Source: Flavobacteriaceae bacterium PS02338
GTDB taxonomy: Bacteria; Bacteroidota; Bacteroidia; Sphingobacteriales; Sphingobacteriaceae
DNA: 64,000 bases
NCBI GenBank assembly: GCA_029959615.1
Contig: JASCOD010000003.1
Location: forward strand, 124,001-188,000
Direction: 5' to 3'
Part shown: in pieces, positions 54,660-62,319 of the stretch
Position numbering within the stretch: position 1 is the first letter of the stretch
Layout of the letters: each line of letters begins with the position of its first letter
Made by a program: the position numbers and the translations under genes
The notes under the pieces: model-generated
Databases searched by the model: none
The model's input: the letters and a program-made list of their open reading frames with translations, nothing else
What the model was told of the DNA's origin: nothing

Positions 54660-56348
54660 ATGATTTCTGTAAAAACTTTATCTAAAATATTTATTTTAAT
54701 AGCTTTTTTTTCTGTTAATGCTAATGCTCAAAATGTTACCATAAAGGGGACTGTAATTGATAGGGAAACTAAACTAGCCATCTCCTATACATCGATTGGT
54801 GTTAAGAACAAGGCATTTGGAACAGTGGCAGATTCCCTGGGTAATTTCAATCTTATTTTTTCACAATCTTCTCTTAGTGATTTAGACACAGTTGTGTTTG
54901 GTCGGATAGGGTATATTTCTGCAAGAAAAACATTAAAGGAACTTAAGGGAGATGGACTGGTTATTGAATTAGTTCCAAGTCCAATAAATATACTTGAAAC
55001 AATAAATATAATTGGGCAAAGAGGAAAAATAGTTGAATATGGCAAAACACCTGCCTCAATGTATCTAACTCCCCGAGCATACGCCTCTGTTCCACGTAAT
55101 AGTGATGTAAAAGGAAGGGAACAGGCTACAATTCTAGATGTCGATGGTAATATTGCATTGAAAGAGATAAATTTTTTATTGGTCAGGAACAATTATACCA
55201 AGGTTGGGTATCGGATAAACTTTTATACAGTTAACAATGATCGCCCAGATAAATTATTATCAACTAAGGATGTAATATACGAAACTAAAGAAACAAGTGG
55301 TTGGAAAAATATTGATCTTGGGAGTTATAATATCCATATCAATGGGCAGAAAAGAATAGCTGTAGCCCTGCAGTTGATTAAAACTGAAATAAGCCCTAAC
55401 GATACCGCAAAAACATCCTTTCTAGTTCCATCCTATCCATCGCCACTTAAAAAGAGCTATTTCAGAGAGAAAAGTGAATCTGAATGGATGCCAGTTAAGT
55501 CGTCTTATTTGTATGTTAATATAAAAGCATTTAAACTTAAAGGAAACGGGCAGCCCGTAGATAAAAGTATCAGTATTGAACAAAATCAACCAATTAGTAA
55601 TGATCATAAAAAACTGATGTTTGGAATTAACCCAGATGTTGGAAAGAGGGTGGCTGTAGACAGTGCGACTATATATTATGAAAGTTACGGAAAGGGAGAG
55701 CCTCTGATTCTGCTTCATGGAAATAATGAATCCATGGCATCTTTTCGTGAACAGATTATTTTCCTAAGTGAAAAATTTAACGTTATAGCTATCGATTCAA
55801 GGGGGCAAGGAAATAGTATTGATTTAAGTAAATCACCATATACCTACGAACTTTTTGCGAAGGATATTATTGGTGTTATGGATAATTTAGGTATAGGCAA
55901 GACCAATGTATTAGGTTGGAGTGACGGGGGTAATGTTGGATTAATACTTGCATCTCAATATCCTGACAGAATTAACAGGCTCTGTGTTTTCGGGGCAAAT
56001 CTTTTTCCAGGCAAAGAGGCGATAGACGAAGATGTGATCAGAATTTTTGAAAAGAGAAAACTCGATCTGATGAAAGCTTCAGCGCCAAGTTCATTCAACG
56101 AGCTGAGATTAACAAATTTGGTTTTGGAACAGCCAAATATAAAGATTGATCAGTTGAAAAAAATTACCTCTTCTGTATTAGTAATGGCGGGCGAGAAAGA
56201 TATAGTTAAATATGAACACACAAGATTGATAAGTAGTTCAATCAGCCAATCAAAACTTTATATATTCTCGAAAGGAGATCATTATATACCAATTAAACAA
56301 CCAAAGGACTTTAATGACGTTGTTGTTAAATTTATCATAGATAAATAG
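54660..56348 (+). CDS. Exported carboxypeptidase-regulatory domain / alpha-beta hydrolase fusion
   Basis: Start at ATG 54660, ahead of a signal peptide (IFILIAFFSVNANAQ); an upstream ATG (54477) adds 61 residues that look non-coding. Residues about 25-105 are a CarboxypepD-reg-like beta domain (VTIKGTVIDRETKLAISYTS). A middle beta domain follows to about 320. From about 340 comes an alpha/beta hydrolase: LLHGNNESMASF, AIDSRGQGNS, nucleophile Ser421 in LGWSDGGN, VMAGEKDIV and SKGDHYIP (catalytic His). Unusual layout; function of the fused beta domains unknown. The base composition is AT-richer than the island before it. Confidence 0.85.
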   Translation: MISVKTLSKIFILIAFFSVNANAQNVTIKGTVIDRETKLAISYTSIGVKNKAFGTVADSLGNFNLIFSQSSLSDLDTVVFGRIGYISARKTLKELKGDGLVIELVPSPINILETINIIGQRGKIVEYGKTPASMYLTPRAYASVPRNSDVKGREQATILDVDGNIALKEINFLLVRNNYTKVGYRINFYTVNNDRPDKLLSTKDVIYETKETSGWKNIDLGSYNIHINGQKRIAVALQLIKTEISPNDTAKTSFLVPSYPSPLKKSYFREKSESEWMPVKSSYLYVNIKAFKLKGNGQPVDKSISIEQNQPISNDHKKLMFGINPDVGKRVAVDSATIYYESYGKGEPLILLHGNNESMASFREQIIFLSEKFNVIAIDSRGQGNSIDLSKSPYTYELFAKDIIGVMDNLGIGKTNVLGWSDGGNVGLILASQYPDRINRLCVFGANLFPGKEAIDEDVIRIFEKRKLDLMKASAPSSFNELRLTNLVLEQPNIKIDQLKKITSSVLVMAGEKDIVKYEHTRLISSSISQSKLYIFSKGDHYIPIKQPKDFNDVVVKFIIDK

Positions 56349-56517
56349 CTAATTATAATTAGATAGACCGATATTAATGCCGATATTCTTTATAAATGCC
56401 TTTTTAATCAATACATATAAGGAAACTACAAAGAAATGGCTGTTTCATAATAGCCCATTTGGAAGCACGCAGAATCTTTTGTTCGGTACGTTTGTTAAGA
56501 ATTAACATAAAGAAATA

Positions 56518-56553
56518 AGAAAGGGAGTTTGGTGAAATCCAAACTCCCTTTCT
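56518..56553. terminator. Strong terminator-like hairpin
   Basis: Perfect 15-bp arms AGAAAGGGAGTTTGG (56518-56532) and its complement (56539-56553) around TGAAAT. It lies just after the truncated TonB receptor on the minus strand and would terminate it. Confidence 0.8.
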
Positions 56554-56571
56554 GTTTGATAAGGACTAGGC

Positions 56572-56838
56572 TTAAAGCTTGAACTTTATTCCGCCGTTTA
56601 CGACAAAGCCATCCATTGGGGCATAGATGTCCCTGAAAACAGGGCTGGTAATGTTTCCGGTGTAGATACTGTCGAACTTGGTCTGGCGGGTATCGGTGAA
56701 GTTCTCAAAGTTTACAAAGATCGAGAAACGTTCCCAGATCCGCTCTGCCATGAGGCCTGCTGTCCAGTAGCTTTTTCCGGTAGCCCCATCGTTGAGTTGT
56801 TGCTTGGAAAAATAATAGGCTTCGGCGCCAATCTTCCA
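56572..56838 (-). pseudogene. C-terminal remnant of a TonB-dependent receptor
   Basis: An 88-codon open frame without a start begins directly after a TAA at 56839-56841: WKIGAEAYYFSKQQLNDGAT, KSYWTAGLMAERIWERFSIFVN, FENFTDTRQTKFDS, ending GFVVNGGIKFKL, the last strand of a receptor barrel. The codons are GC-richer than the sequence upstream, and coding character stops sharply at about 56838. The likely cause is insertion or deletion at the edge of the mobilization module. Confidence 0.75.
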
Positions 56839-56878
56839 TTAATTTTGTCTTATTATAAATTAATATTTATAAAATGTG

Positions 56879-56906
56879 AGTACCTAAATAAATATCCTTA
56901 GGTACT
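56879..56906. promoter_or_regulatory. Inverted repeat upstream of the HTH gene
   Basis: AGTACCTAA (56879-56887) and TTAGGTACT (56898-56906) are exact complements around 10 bases. A dyad of this size upstream of a HTH-protein gene suggests an operator. The right arm continues as TTAGGTACTACCCA, the same 14 bases as 28838-28851. Confidence 0.5.
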
Positions 56907-56974
56907 ACCCATCAAGTACCCAATCCCTCTAATATTTCCTTAACAATTTTGTCATATCATTTAATATTCAAATT

Positions 56975-57259
56975 ATGGCAACAATTGAATTTATAACCAA
57001 AGAAGATCTTAATCAGTTCAAACAGGAACTCTTTTCGGAACTAAGGCGGCCTGGACAAAGACTGCATAAAATCAACGAACAAAAAGAATGGCTGAAAAGC
57101 TATGAAGTTCGTAAATTATTGAGCATATCACCTGGCACTTTACAAGGACTTCGAGATACTGGTAAGCTCAAATTTAACAAAGTTGGTGGGTTGATGTTCT
57201 ACAAATATGACGATGTGATAGCGCTTGTCGAGGGCAAGAAAATAATTTCAAAACCGTGA
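56975..57259 (+). CDS. Helix-turn-helix DNA-binding protein of the mobile element
   Basis: 94 residues, with an excisionase/MerR-like HTH in the second half: WLKSYEVRKLLSISPGTLQGLRDTGKL, then FNKVGGLMFYKYDDV. Proteins of this type (HTH_17) regulate or assist excision of Bacteroidota mobile elements. It is the first gene of the mobilization module and is preceded by a dyad that it may bind. Confidence 0.85.
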   Translation: MATIEFITKEDLNQFKQELFSELRRPGQRLHKINEQKEWLKSYEVRKLLSISPGTLQGLRDTGKLKFNKVGGLMFYKYDDVIALVEGKKIISKP

Positions 57260-57394
57260 ATTAAACACTAAATAATTTCCGAAGAATAAGAGCCACATTT
57301 AGGCGGAATCAAAAAAGAAACGAACCATTAAATTTTACAGTTTTAACTTTCAAGACCAATGTTTTATGGGCTATGTGTAAACACCCCTGTGTTA

Positions 57395-57432
57395 GGCAAG
57401 ATGTATTTTCGCATGCGCGAAAAAATCTTGCC
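57395..57432. other. Candidate oriT hairpin
   Basis: GGCAAGAT (57395-57402) pairs with ATCTTGCC (57425-57432), and TTTTCGC (57406-57412) pairs with GCGAAAA (57417-57423), with loop ATGC. A large hairpin in the intergenic space before a mobC/relaxase pair is where an origin of transfer is expected. The nick site cannot be placed from sequence alone. Confidence 0.55.
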
Positions 57433-57495
57433 GCCCTTGAGGTCGGGGATTTGCTCGGAACTCGCAAATCTTGGAACTTTCTTAAAGTGATAGGC

Positions 57496-57906
57496 ATGCC
57501 AAGAAAAAAGCTTAAAAACGAAGATGAAATACTCAGCCATAATTTGATTGTTAGGGTGGATGCTGCACAGTTCAATAAGCTTGAAAAACTTCGCATAGAA
57601 AGCAATTGCCAAACGGTCGCTGAAATTGTACGCAGGATACTTTCTGGCAAGAAAATCAACTGTTTCTACACAGATGTAAGTATGAATGCGCCCATGGAAG
57701 AATTGGTGAGTATCAGAAAGGAATTGAAAGCAATTGGCATCAACATCAACCAAATTACCAGAACATTTAATCAGGAAAAAACCTCTGAAAACAACAGAGC
57801 TTATTATGTTATGAAAGTGGCAGACCTATATAAAAAGGTCGATGAAAAGGTGGATACACTTCTATTGCTCATTACAAAACTCACTGAAAAATGGTTGCAA
57901 GGATAA
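57496..57906 (+). CDS. Plasmid-mobilization accessory protein (MobC/BfmA type)
   Basis: 136 residues from ATG 57496 (an ATG at 57373 is possible but would be read through the oriT hairpin). It begins MPRKKLKNEDEILSHNLIVR, a ribbon-helix-helix-like part, then ELKAIGININQITRTFNQEK, the NxNQxxxxxN core of the family, and a C-terminal coiled coil. It binds oriT and helps the relaxase. It overlaps the relaxase gene by 16 bases. Confidence 0.88.
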   Translation: MPRKKLKNEDEILSHNLIVRVDAAQFNKLEKLRIESNCQTVAEIVRRILSGKKINCFYTDVSMNAPMEELVSIRKELKAIGININQITRTFNQEKTSENNRAYYVMKVADLYKKVDEKVDTLLLLITKLTEKWLQG

Positions 57907-59117
57907 TCAGCGGCAAAAGCATTAGGGGGTTGCTCAATTATAACGAGGCTAAGGTTAATAGCGGTGAAGCCAGCTTGATCTTGGCAAATCGTTTCGGAAC
58001 CGAAATTGAACGGCTGGACTTTAACAACAAACTAGTCCGCTTTGAGCACCTAACCAAACTAAATATAAAAGTCAAGACTAATGCCCTGCACATCATGCTA
58101 AATTTTGATAGGAGCGACAAGTTGGATACGCTTATGTTTCAGCAAATCGCATCCTCCTACATGGATCGTATAGGTATGGGCGAACAACCGTTTTTGGTTT
58201 ATCAGCATAAAGATGTTAGCCATCCGCATATCCATATCGTAACAACCAATATAAAAGCAGATGGCAAACGGATAGATATTCATGGGCTTGGCAGAACGTT
58301 GTCCGAAACCGCCAGAAAAGAACTGGAAATTGAGCATAATCTTATCAAAGCTGAAGGAAGAAATAGGAGTGGAGCAATTTCAATAGCGCCTGCATTAATT
58401 GAAACAGCGTACTATGGAAAGGTGCCAACCAAAAAGGCAATCTATGGTATCGTAGCTGAGGTTATGAGAAGTTATAAGTTTACCTCTTTTGTTGAATACA
58501 ACGCTGTTCTGAAACAGTTTAATGTTATTGCAGACCGTGGAAGGGAAGATACAGTGATGTTTCAAAAACATGGGCTGGTTTATTCTATCATTGATAAAGA
58601 TGGCAATAGGGTTGGTATTCCTTTTAAGGCGAGTGAGTTGGCAACTAGACCAACACTAAATAACATAGAAAAGAGGTTTGAGAGGAATGCTGAAAAGCGA
58701 AAGCCATACAAAGAAGGGCTTATGAAACGTATTGAACGGGTGTTTTCAAAATATAACAGCATAACAAAACCAGCTCTGCTTGCTGAGCTTAAAAATCAAG
58801 GAATAGCTTTAATATTCAGACAGAACGATCAGGGGCTGGTTTATGGCTCAACATTTATTGATCACAGGAGCAAATCAGTTTTTAAAGGCAGTGACTTGGG
58901 CAGGGAATATGGTGCCAAGGCTTTTCTTTATCGTTGCGGTAATATGGATAGGCCGAAAACGTACCTTAAAACTAGCGAGCAAACAAAATCTTATCTCGAA
59001 CCCATTACCCCAACCAATTATCTAAAAGACCTGATGGAAAGCAGTAATACTGAACAGTTGGCAACCGTAGGGCAAAGGAAGAAGAAAAGGAAAAAGTACA
59101 GGGGTTTTTCTCGTTAG
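57891..59117 (+). CDS. Relaxase (MobP-type, PF03432-like)
   Basis: Nicks oriT and attaches to its 5' end during mobilization. The metal-binding HxHxH lies at SHPHIHIVTTNI (His111, His113, His115), and Tyr17 in LLNYNEAK is the likely nucleophile. FLVYQHKDV, then GKRIDIHGLGRTLSETARKE follow. Length 408 is normal for Bacteroidota mobilizable elements. It is translated after overlapping the MobC gene. Confidence 0.94.
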   Translation: MVARIISGKSIRGLLNYNEAKVNSGEASLILANRFGTEIERLDFNNKLVRFEHLTKLNIKVKTNALHIMLNFDRSDKLDTLMFQQIASSYMDRIGMGEQPFLVYQHKDVSHPHIHIVTTNIKADGKRIDIHGLGRTLSETARKELEIEHNLIKAEGRNRSGAISIAPALIETAYYGKVPTKKAIYGIVAEVMRSYKFTSFVEYNAVLKQFNVIADRGREDTVMFQKHGLVYSIIDKDGNRVGIPFKASELATRPTLNNIEKRFERNAEKRKPYKEGLMKRIERVFSKYNSITKPALLAELKNQGIALIFRQNDQGLVYGSTFIDHRSKSVFKGSDLGREYGAKAFLYRCGNMDRPKTYLKTSEQTKSYLEPITPTNYLKDLMESSNTEQLATVGQRKKKRKKYRGFSR

Positions 59118-59154
59118 GGAAAATGCAGATTTAACATAACTTAAAGGAACTACC

Positions 59155-61197
59155 ATGAATACAGGAGAGGATGCACAAGGGCTCAGAAAGATTGTAGATT
59201 TTACCCGTTTCATTAGTGTTGTAATTTTGGTCATCCATTTTTACAGCTTTTGTTATGAGGTTTTCAATCGATGGGGCTTGACAGCGGAGATTACTGATCG
59301 AATAATTTTCAATATCTCAAAGACGGCAGTCTTTAATCACATGATGAATGCAAAATTGGCTTCATTGCTCTTTTTGGTTATATCGTTAATTGGCTTAAGG
59401 GGTAAAAAGGATGAAGATATACAGCTTAGGTCAATTAGTAAATATTTGTTATCGGGATTGGTCTTATATTTTGCCAGCGGGCTTACCTACTATTTACATC
59501 TGGCTCAAGATACAACTGCAATCCTTTACATAACCGTAACCGTAATTGGCTTCCTGCTCATTTTGTCTGGTGGGGCTATGCTATCAAGGTTGATACATGA
59601 AAATTTGAGTAAGGACATCTTTAATGATGAAAACGAAACCTTTCCGCAAGAAGAGCGGTTGCTAGAAAACGAGTATTCCATTAACCTTCCGGCCAAATAC
59701 AGATTGAAGAACAAGACAAGGGACAGCTGGATCAATTTTATCAATCCATTCCGTGGTATGTTAGTGGCTGGTACTCCTGGTGCCGGAAAATCATATTTTG
59801 TCATCAGGCATATCATAGATCAGCATCTTAGGAAGGGATTTTCGATGTTTATTTACGACTTTAAGTACGATGATCTGACCAAGATTGCCTATAATAAGTT
59901 ATTGAAGTATCGTAAAAATTTTAAAGTACAGCCCTCATTTTATATCATCAATTTTGACGACCTGAACCGAACACATCGATGTAATCCACTTGATCCCAAT
60001 AGTATGGAGGACATAACCGATGCTACAGAAGCAAGCAGAACGATTATGCTAGGGCTTAACAGGGACTGGATCAAGAAACAGGGGGATTTCTTTGTAGAAA
60101 GTCCGATTAACTTTTTGACTGGTATCATCTGGTACCTGCGTAAATATGAAAATGGTAAGTATTGTACTCTGCCACATGTAATCGAGCTGATGCAGGCAGA
60201 TTATGATCCGTTGTTTGCCATTCTGAAAGAAGAAGAAGAGATTAAGGTTTTGATTAATCCATTTGTTTCGGCATTTCAGAATAAGGCAAGGGAACAGTTG
60301 GAGGGGCAGATTGCCAGTGCTAAGATTGGCCTTGCAAGATTATCGTCGCCACAATTATACTATGTACTTAGCGGTAATGATTTTACCCTTGATGTGAATA
60401 ATCCACTGGAGCCTAAAGTGATTTGTGTGGGCAACAATCCACAGAAGATACAAACTTACGGAGCTGTACTGTCGCTCTACATTTCCAGAATGATCAAACT
60501 AGTTAACCGAAAGGGGCAACTAAAGAGTAGTCTGGTGTTTGATGAGTTTCCAACGATTTATTTTAACAATATGGATAGTCTTATTGCTACCGCAAGAAGC
60601 AATAAGGTTTCGACCACGCTTGCAGTTCAGGATTTTAGTCAGCTTAAAAAGGATTATGGTGCAGAGCAGGCTGATGTCATCAGCGGCATTGTTGGCAATA
60701 TCATCAGTGGGCAGGTAACCGGAAGTACCGCTAAAAAACTATCGGAAACTTTTGGGAAAATTATGCAGGATAGAACTAGTCTAAGCATCAATAGCTCTGA
60801 TACTTCCATATCCAAATCAACACAACTAGATTATGCGATACCAGCTTCAAAAATTTCATCTCTTTCTTCGGGCGAGTTTGTGGGCATTGTTGCCGATAAT
60901 CCAGATCAAAAGATAAAGCTTAAGGTTTTTCACAGTGAAATTCAGAATGATCATAAAGCAATTGCCAATGAAGAGGAAGCTTACCAAGCTATACCAATAA
61001 TTAAGAAAACAAGTGAAACAGATATTCAGGAAAATTATCTAAAGATAAAGGCTGATATTGAATTAATTTTTGAGTTAGAGCTCAAAAAAATTGATGATAG
61101 AAAGCCAAAGGATGGAAGTGCCAAAAAAACTCAAGAGAAAGATGTTAAAGTTGAAGATGATCGCTTTTCAAGTGATGGGCCATCTATTTCAATGTAA
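59155..61197 (+). CDS. VirD4/TraG-type coupling ATPase
   Basis: Four N-terminal membrane helices (about 16-33, 68-82, 97-115, 122-145), Walker A GTPGAGKSY with Lys212/Ser213, Walker B region SLVFDEFPTIYFN, and VAVQDFSQLKKDYG near 505. This links the relaxosome to a type IV secretion channel. Annotators often call it 'conjugal transfer protein MobC' in Bacteroidota. No T4SS genes are in the window, so the element is mobilizable rather than self-transmissible on this evidence. Length 680. Confidence 0.93.
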   Translation: MNTGEDAQGLRKIVDFTRFISVVILVIHFYSFCYEVFNRWGLTAEITDRIIFNISKTAVFNHMMNAKLASLLFLVISLIGLRGKKDEDIQLRSISKYLLSGLVLYFASGLTYYLHLAQDTTAILYITVTVIGFLLILSGGAMLSRLIHENLSKDIFNDENETFPQEERLLENEYSINLPAKYRLKNKTRDSWINFINPFRGMLVAGTPGAGKSYFVIRHIIDQHLRKGFSMFIYDFKYDDLTKIAYNKLLKYRKNFKVQPSFYIINFDDLNRTHRCNPLDPNSMEDITDATEASRTIMLGLNRDWIKKQGDFFVESPINFLTGIIWYLRKYENGKYCTLPHVIELMQADYDPLFAILKEEEEIKVLINPFVSAFQNKAREQLEGQIASAKIGLARLSSPQLYYVLSGNDFTLDVNNPLEPKVICVGNNPQKIQTYGAVLSLYISRMIKLVNRKGQLKSSLVFDEFPTIYFNNMDSLIATARSNKVSTTLAVQDFSQLKKDYGAEQADVISGIVGNIISGQVTGSTAKKLSETFGKIMQDRTSLSINSSDTSISKSTQLDYAIPASKISSLSSGEFVGIVADNPDQKIKLKVFHSEIQNDHKAIANEEEAYQAIPIIKKTSETDIQENYLKIKADIELIFELELKKIDDRKPKDGSAKKTQEKDVKVEDDRFSSDGPSISM

Positions 61198-61288
61198 TCA
61201 CGATAGTTATTATTTACCATAGGTGCTAGATAATTATCTGCAAATTCAAAGTAGGGTCATAGCGTTTTGAGATAAAGCGAAGTTAATA

Positions 61289-61714
61289 ATGCATAAATTA
61301 GCGCAAATGGAAACCGAAGAAAATATTTTACGGCAGAGGAACATAAAGCCTACTGCAATGCGTTTGTTGGTGGCGGAGAAATTACTAGCTCAACAGTATG
61401 CCATCAGCCATAAAGAATTGGCAGAACTTTTTGATCGCGCGGACAGTATAACGCTCTTCAGGACGCTGAAGACGTTTTTAGAACACAAACTTATCCATAC
61501 CATCGATGATGGAACAGGTATTGTAAAATATGCACTTTGCCAATCCAATTGCAGTTGTAATCCATCAGATCAGCATACGCATTTCCATTGCTCACAATGC
61601 AAGAGAACTTTTTGCCTTATAGATGCAGAAATACCAAGTATCAATATTCCCCAAAATTTCACATTAGAAGGTGTCAATTTGGTTCTTAAGGGAAGATGTG
61701 ACAGGTGCCACTAA
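61289..61714 (+). CDS. Fur-family metal-dependent repressor
   Basis: 141 residues: winged helix (MRLLVAEKLLAQQYAISHKELAELF, DSITLFRTLKTFLEHKLI), then a metal-binding dimer domain with HTHFHCSQCKRTFC and CDRCH (two CxxC pairs), and CQSNCSCN between. The pattern resembles Zur or Fur without deciding the ion. An ATG at 61307 is an alternative start. Next come a Cys-rich protein and a CzcA pump, so it may control that metal module. Confidence 0.93.
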   Translation: MHKLAQMETEENILRQRNIKPTAMRLLVAEKLLAQQYAISHKELAELFDRADSITLFRTLKTFLEHKLIHTIDDGTGIVKYALCQSNCSCNPSDQHTHFHCSQCKRTFCLIDAEIPSINIPQNFTLEGVNLVLKGRCDRCH

Positions 61715-61756
61715 CATAATCCTAAACTTTGCAATCCAATTGCATTATTAATTATA

Positions 61757-61764
61757 TATATTTG
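61757..61764 (+). promoter_or_regulatory. -7 element 7 bases before the Cys-rich gene
   Basis: TATATTTG matches TAnnTTTG, and ATG 61772 lies 7 bases past it, so the transcript should be leaderless or nearly so. Confidence 0.6.
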
Positions 61765-61771
61765 CATAGTA

Positions 61772-62098
61772 ATGAGATTGATAATCACAATATGGACGTT
61801 TTACCTAATGGCGCTTTCTTCGCTAAGCTGTAGTGATGGGAGAAACAAGTGTGATAAATCTATTGCAAAAATTGAAATTGTTCAATCTCATGACCATAAT
61901 GCAGACACTGATGATAGCTGTAGTCCATTCTGTTATTGCAGCTGTTGTAGCATTAGTTTAAATTCATTTGTTTTCAAGTCTTTTGAAATAAAATCACCTA
62001 AGTTTAATTTCGTAGGCAAAAAAATTATCATTCGCGACTATTCGCTTGTTTCCAACTATTATGGGAATATTTGGCAACCGCCAAAGCTAACTATTTAA
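61772..62098 (+). CDS. Cys-rich exported protein (DUF6660-like), second copy
   Basis: 108 residues with a signal sequence or lipobox (FYLMALSSLSC), HDHNADTDDSCSPFCYCSCCSISL in the centre, and NIWQPPKLTI at the end. The CSPFCxCxCC core and WQPPK tail repeat those of the protein at 40630. It is followed by a CzcA pump 221 bases on. Likely periplasmic metal-binding partner. Confidence 0.78.
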   Translation: MRLIITIWTFYLMALSSLSCSDGRNKCDKSIAKIEIVQSHDHNADTDDSCSPFCYCSCCSISLNSFVFKSFEIKSPKFNFVGKKIIIRDYSLVSNYYGNIWQPPKLTI

Positions 62099-62319
62099 TC
62101 TTTTCAGATTTTCTTAATGCTATTGATGGTTTGCTACAAACCTCATTAAACTACATGCCATTTATTTGTCTTAAAGGTGCTGTCAACGTTTAAGGGATAT
62201 GCTTTATTCGGACATTTATTTATAGGCATTATACATTTCATTCGATAGTTATTAGATTATCTGTTGGCCTCTTGCAAGAAGAGCCAGGAATTTATTTTTC
62301 AAAATTTAAACAAATATAC

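Noticed and set aside
28838..56911. The two TTAGGTACTACCCA copies as attachment sites of a 28-kb element
   Set aside because: 14 identical bases are near chance level in this length, and neither copy sits at a tRNA or clear gene break. I kept it only as a possible shared operator.
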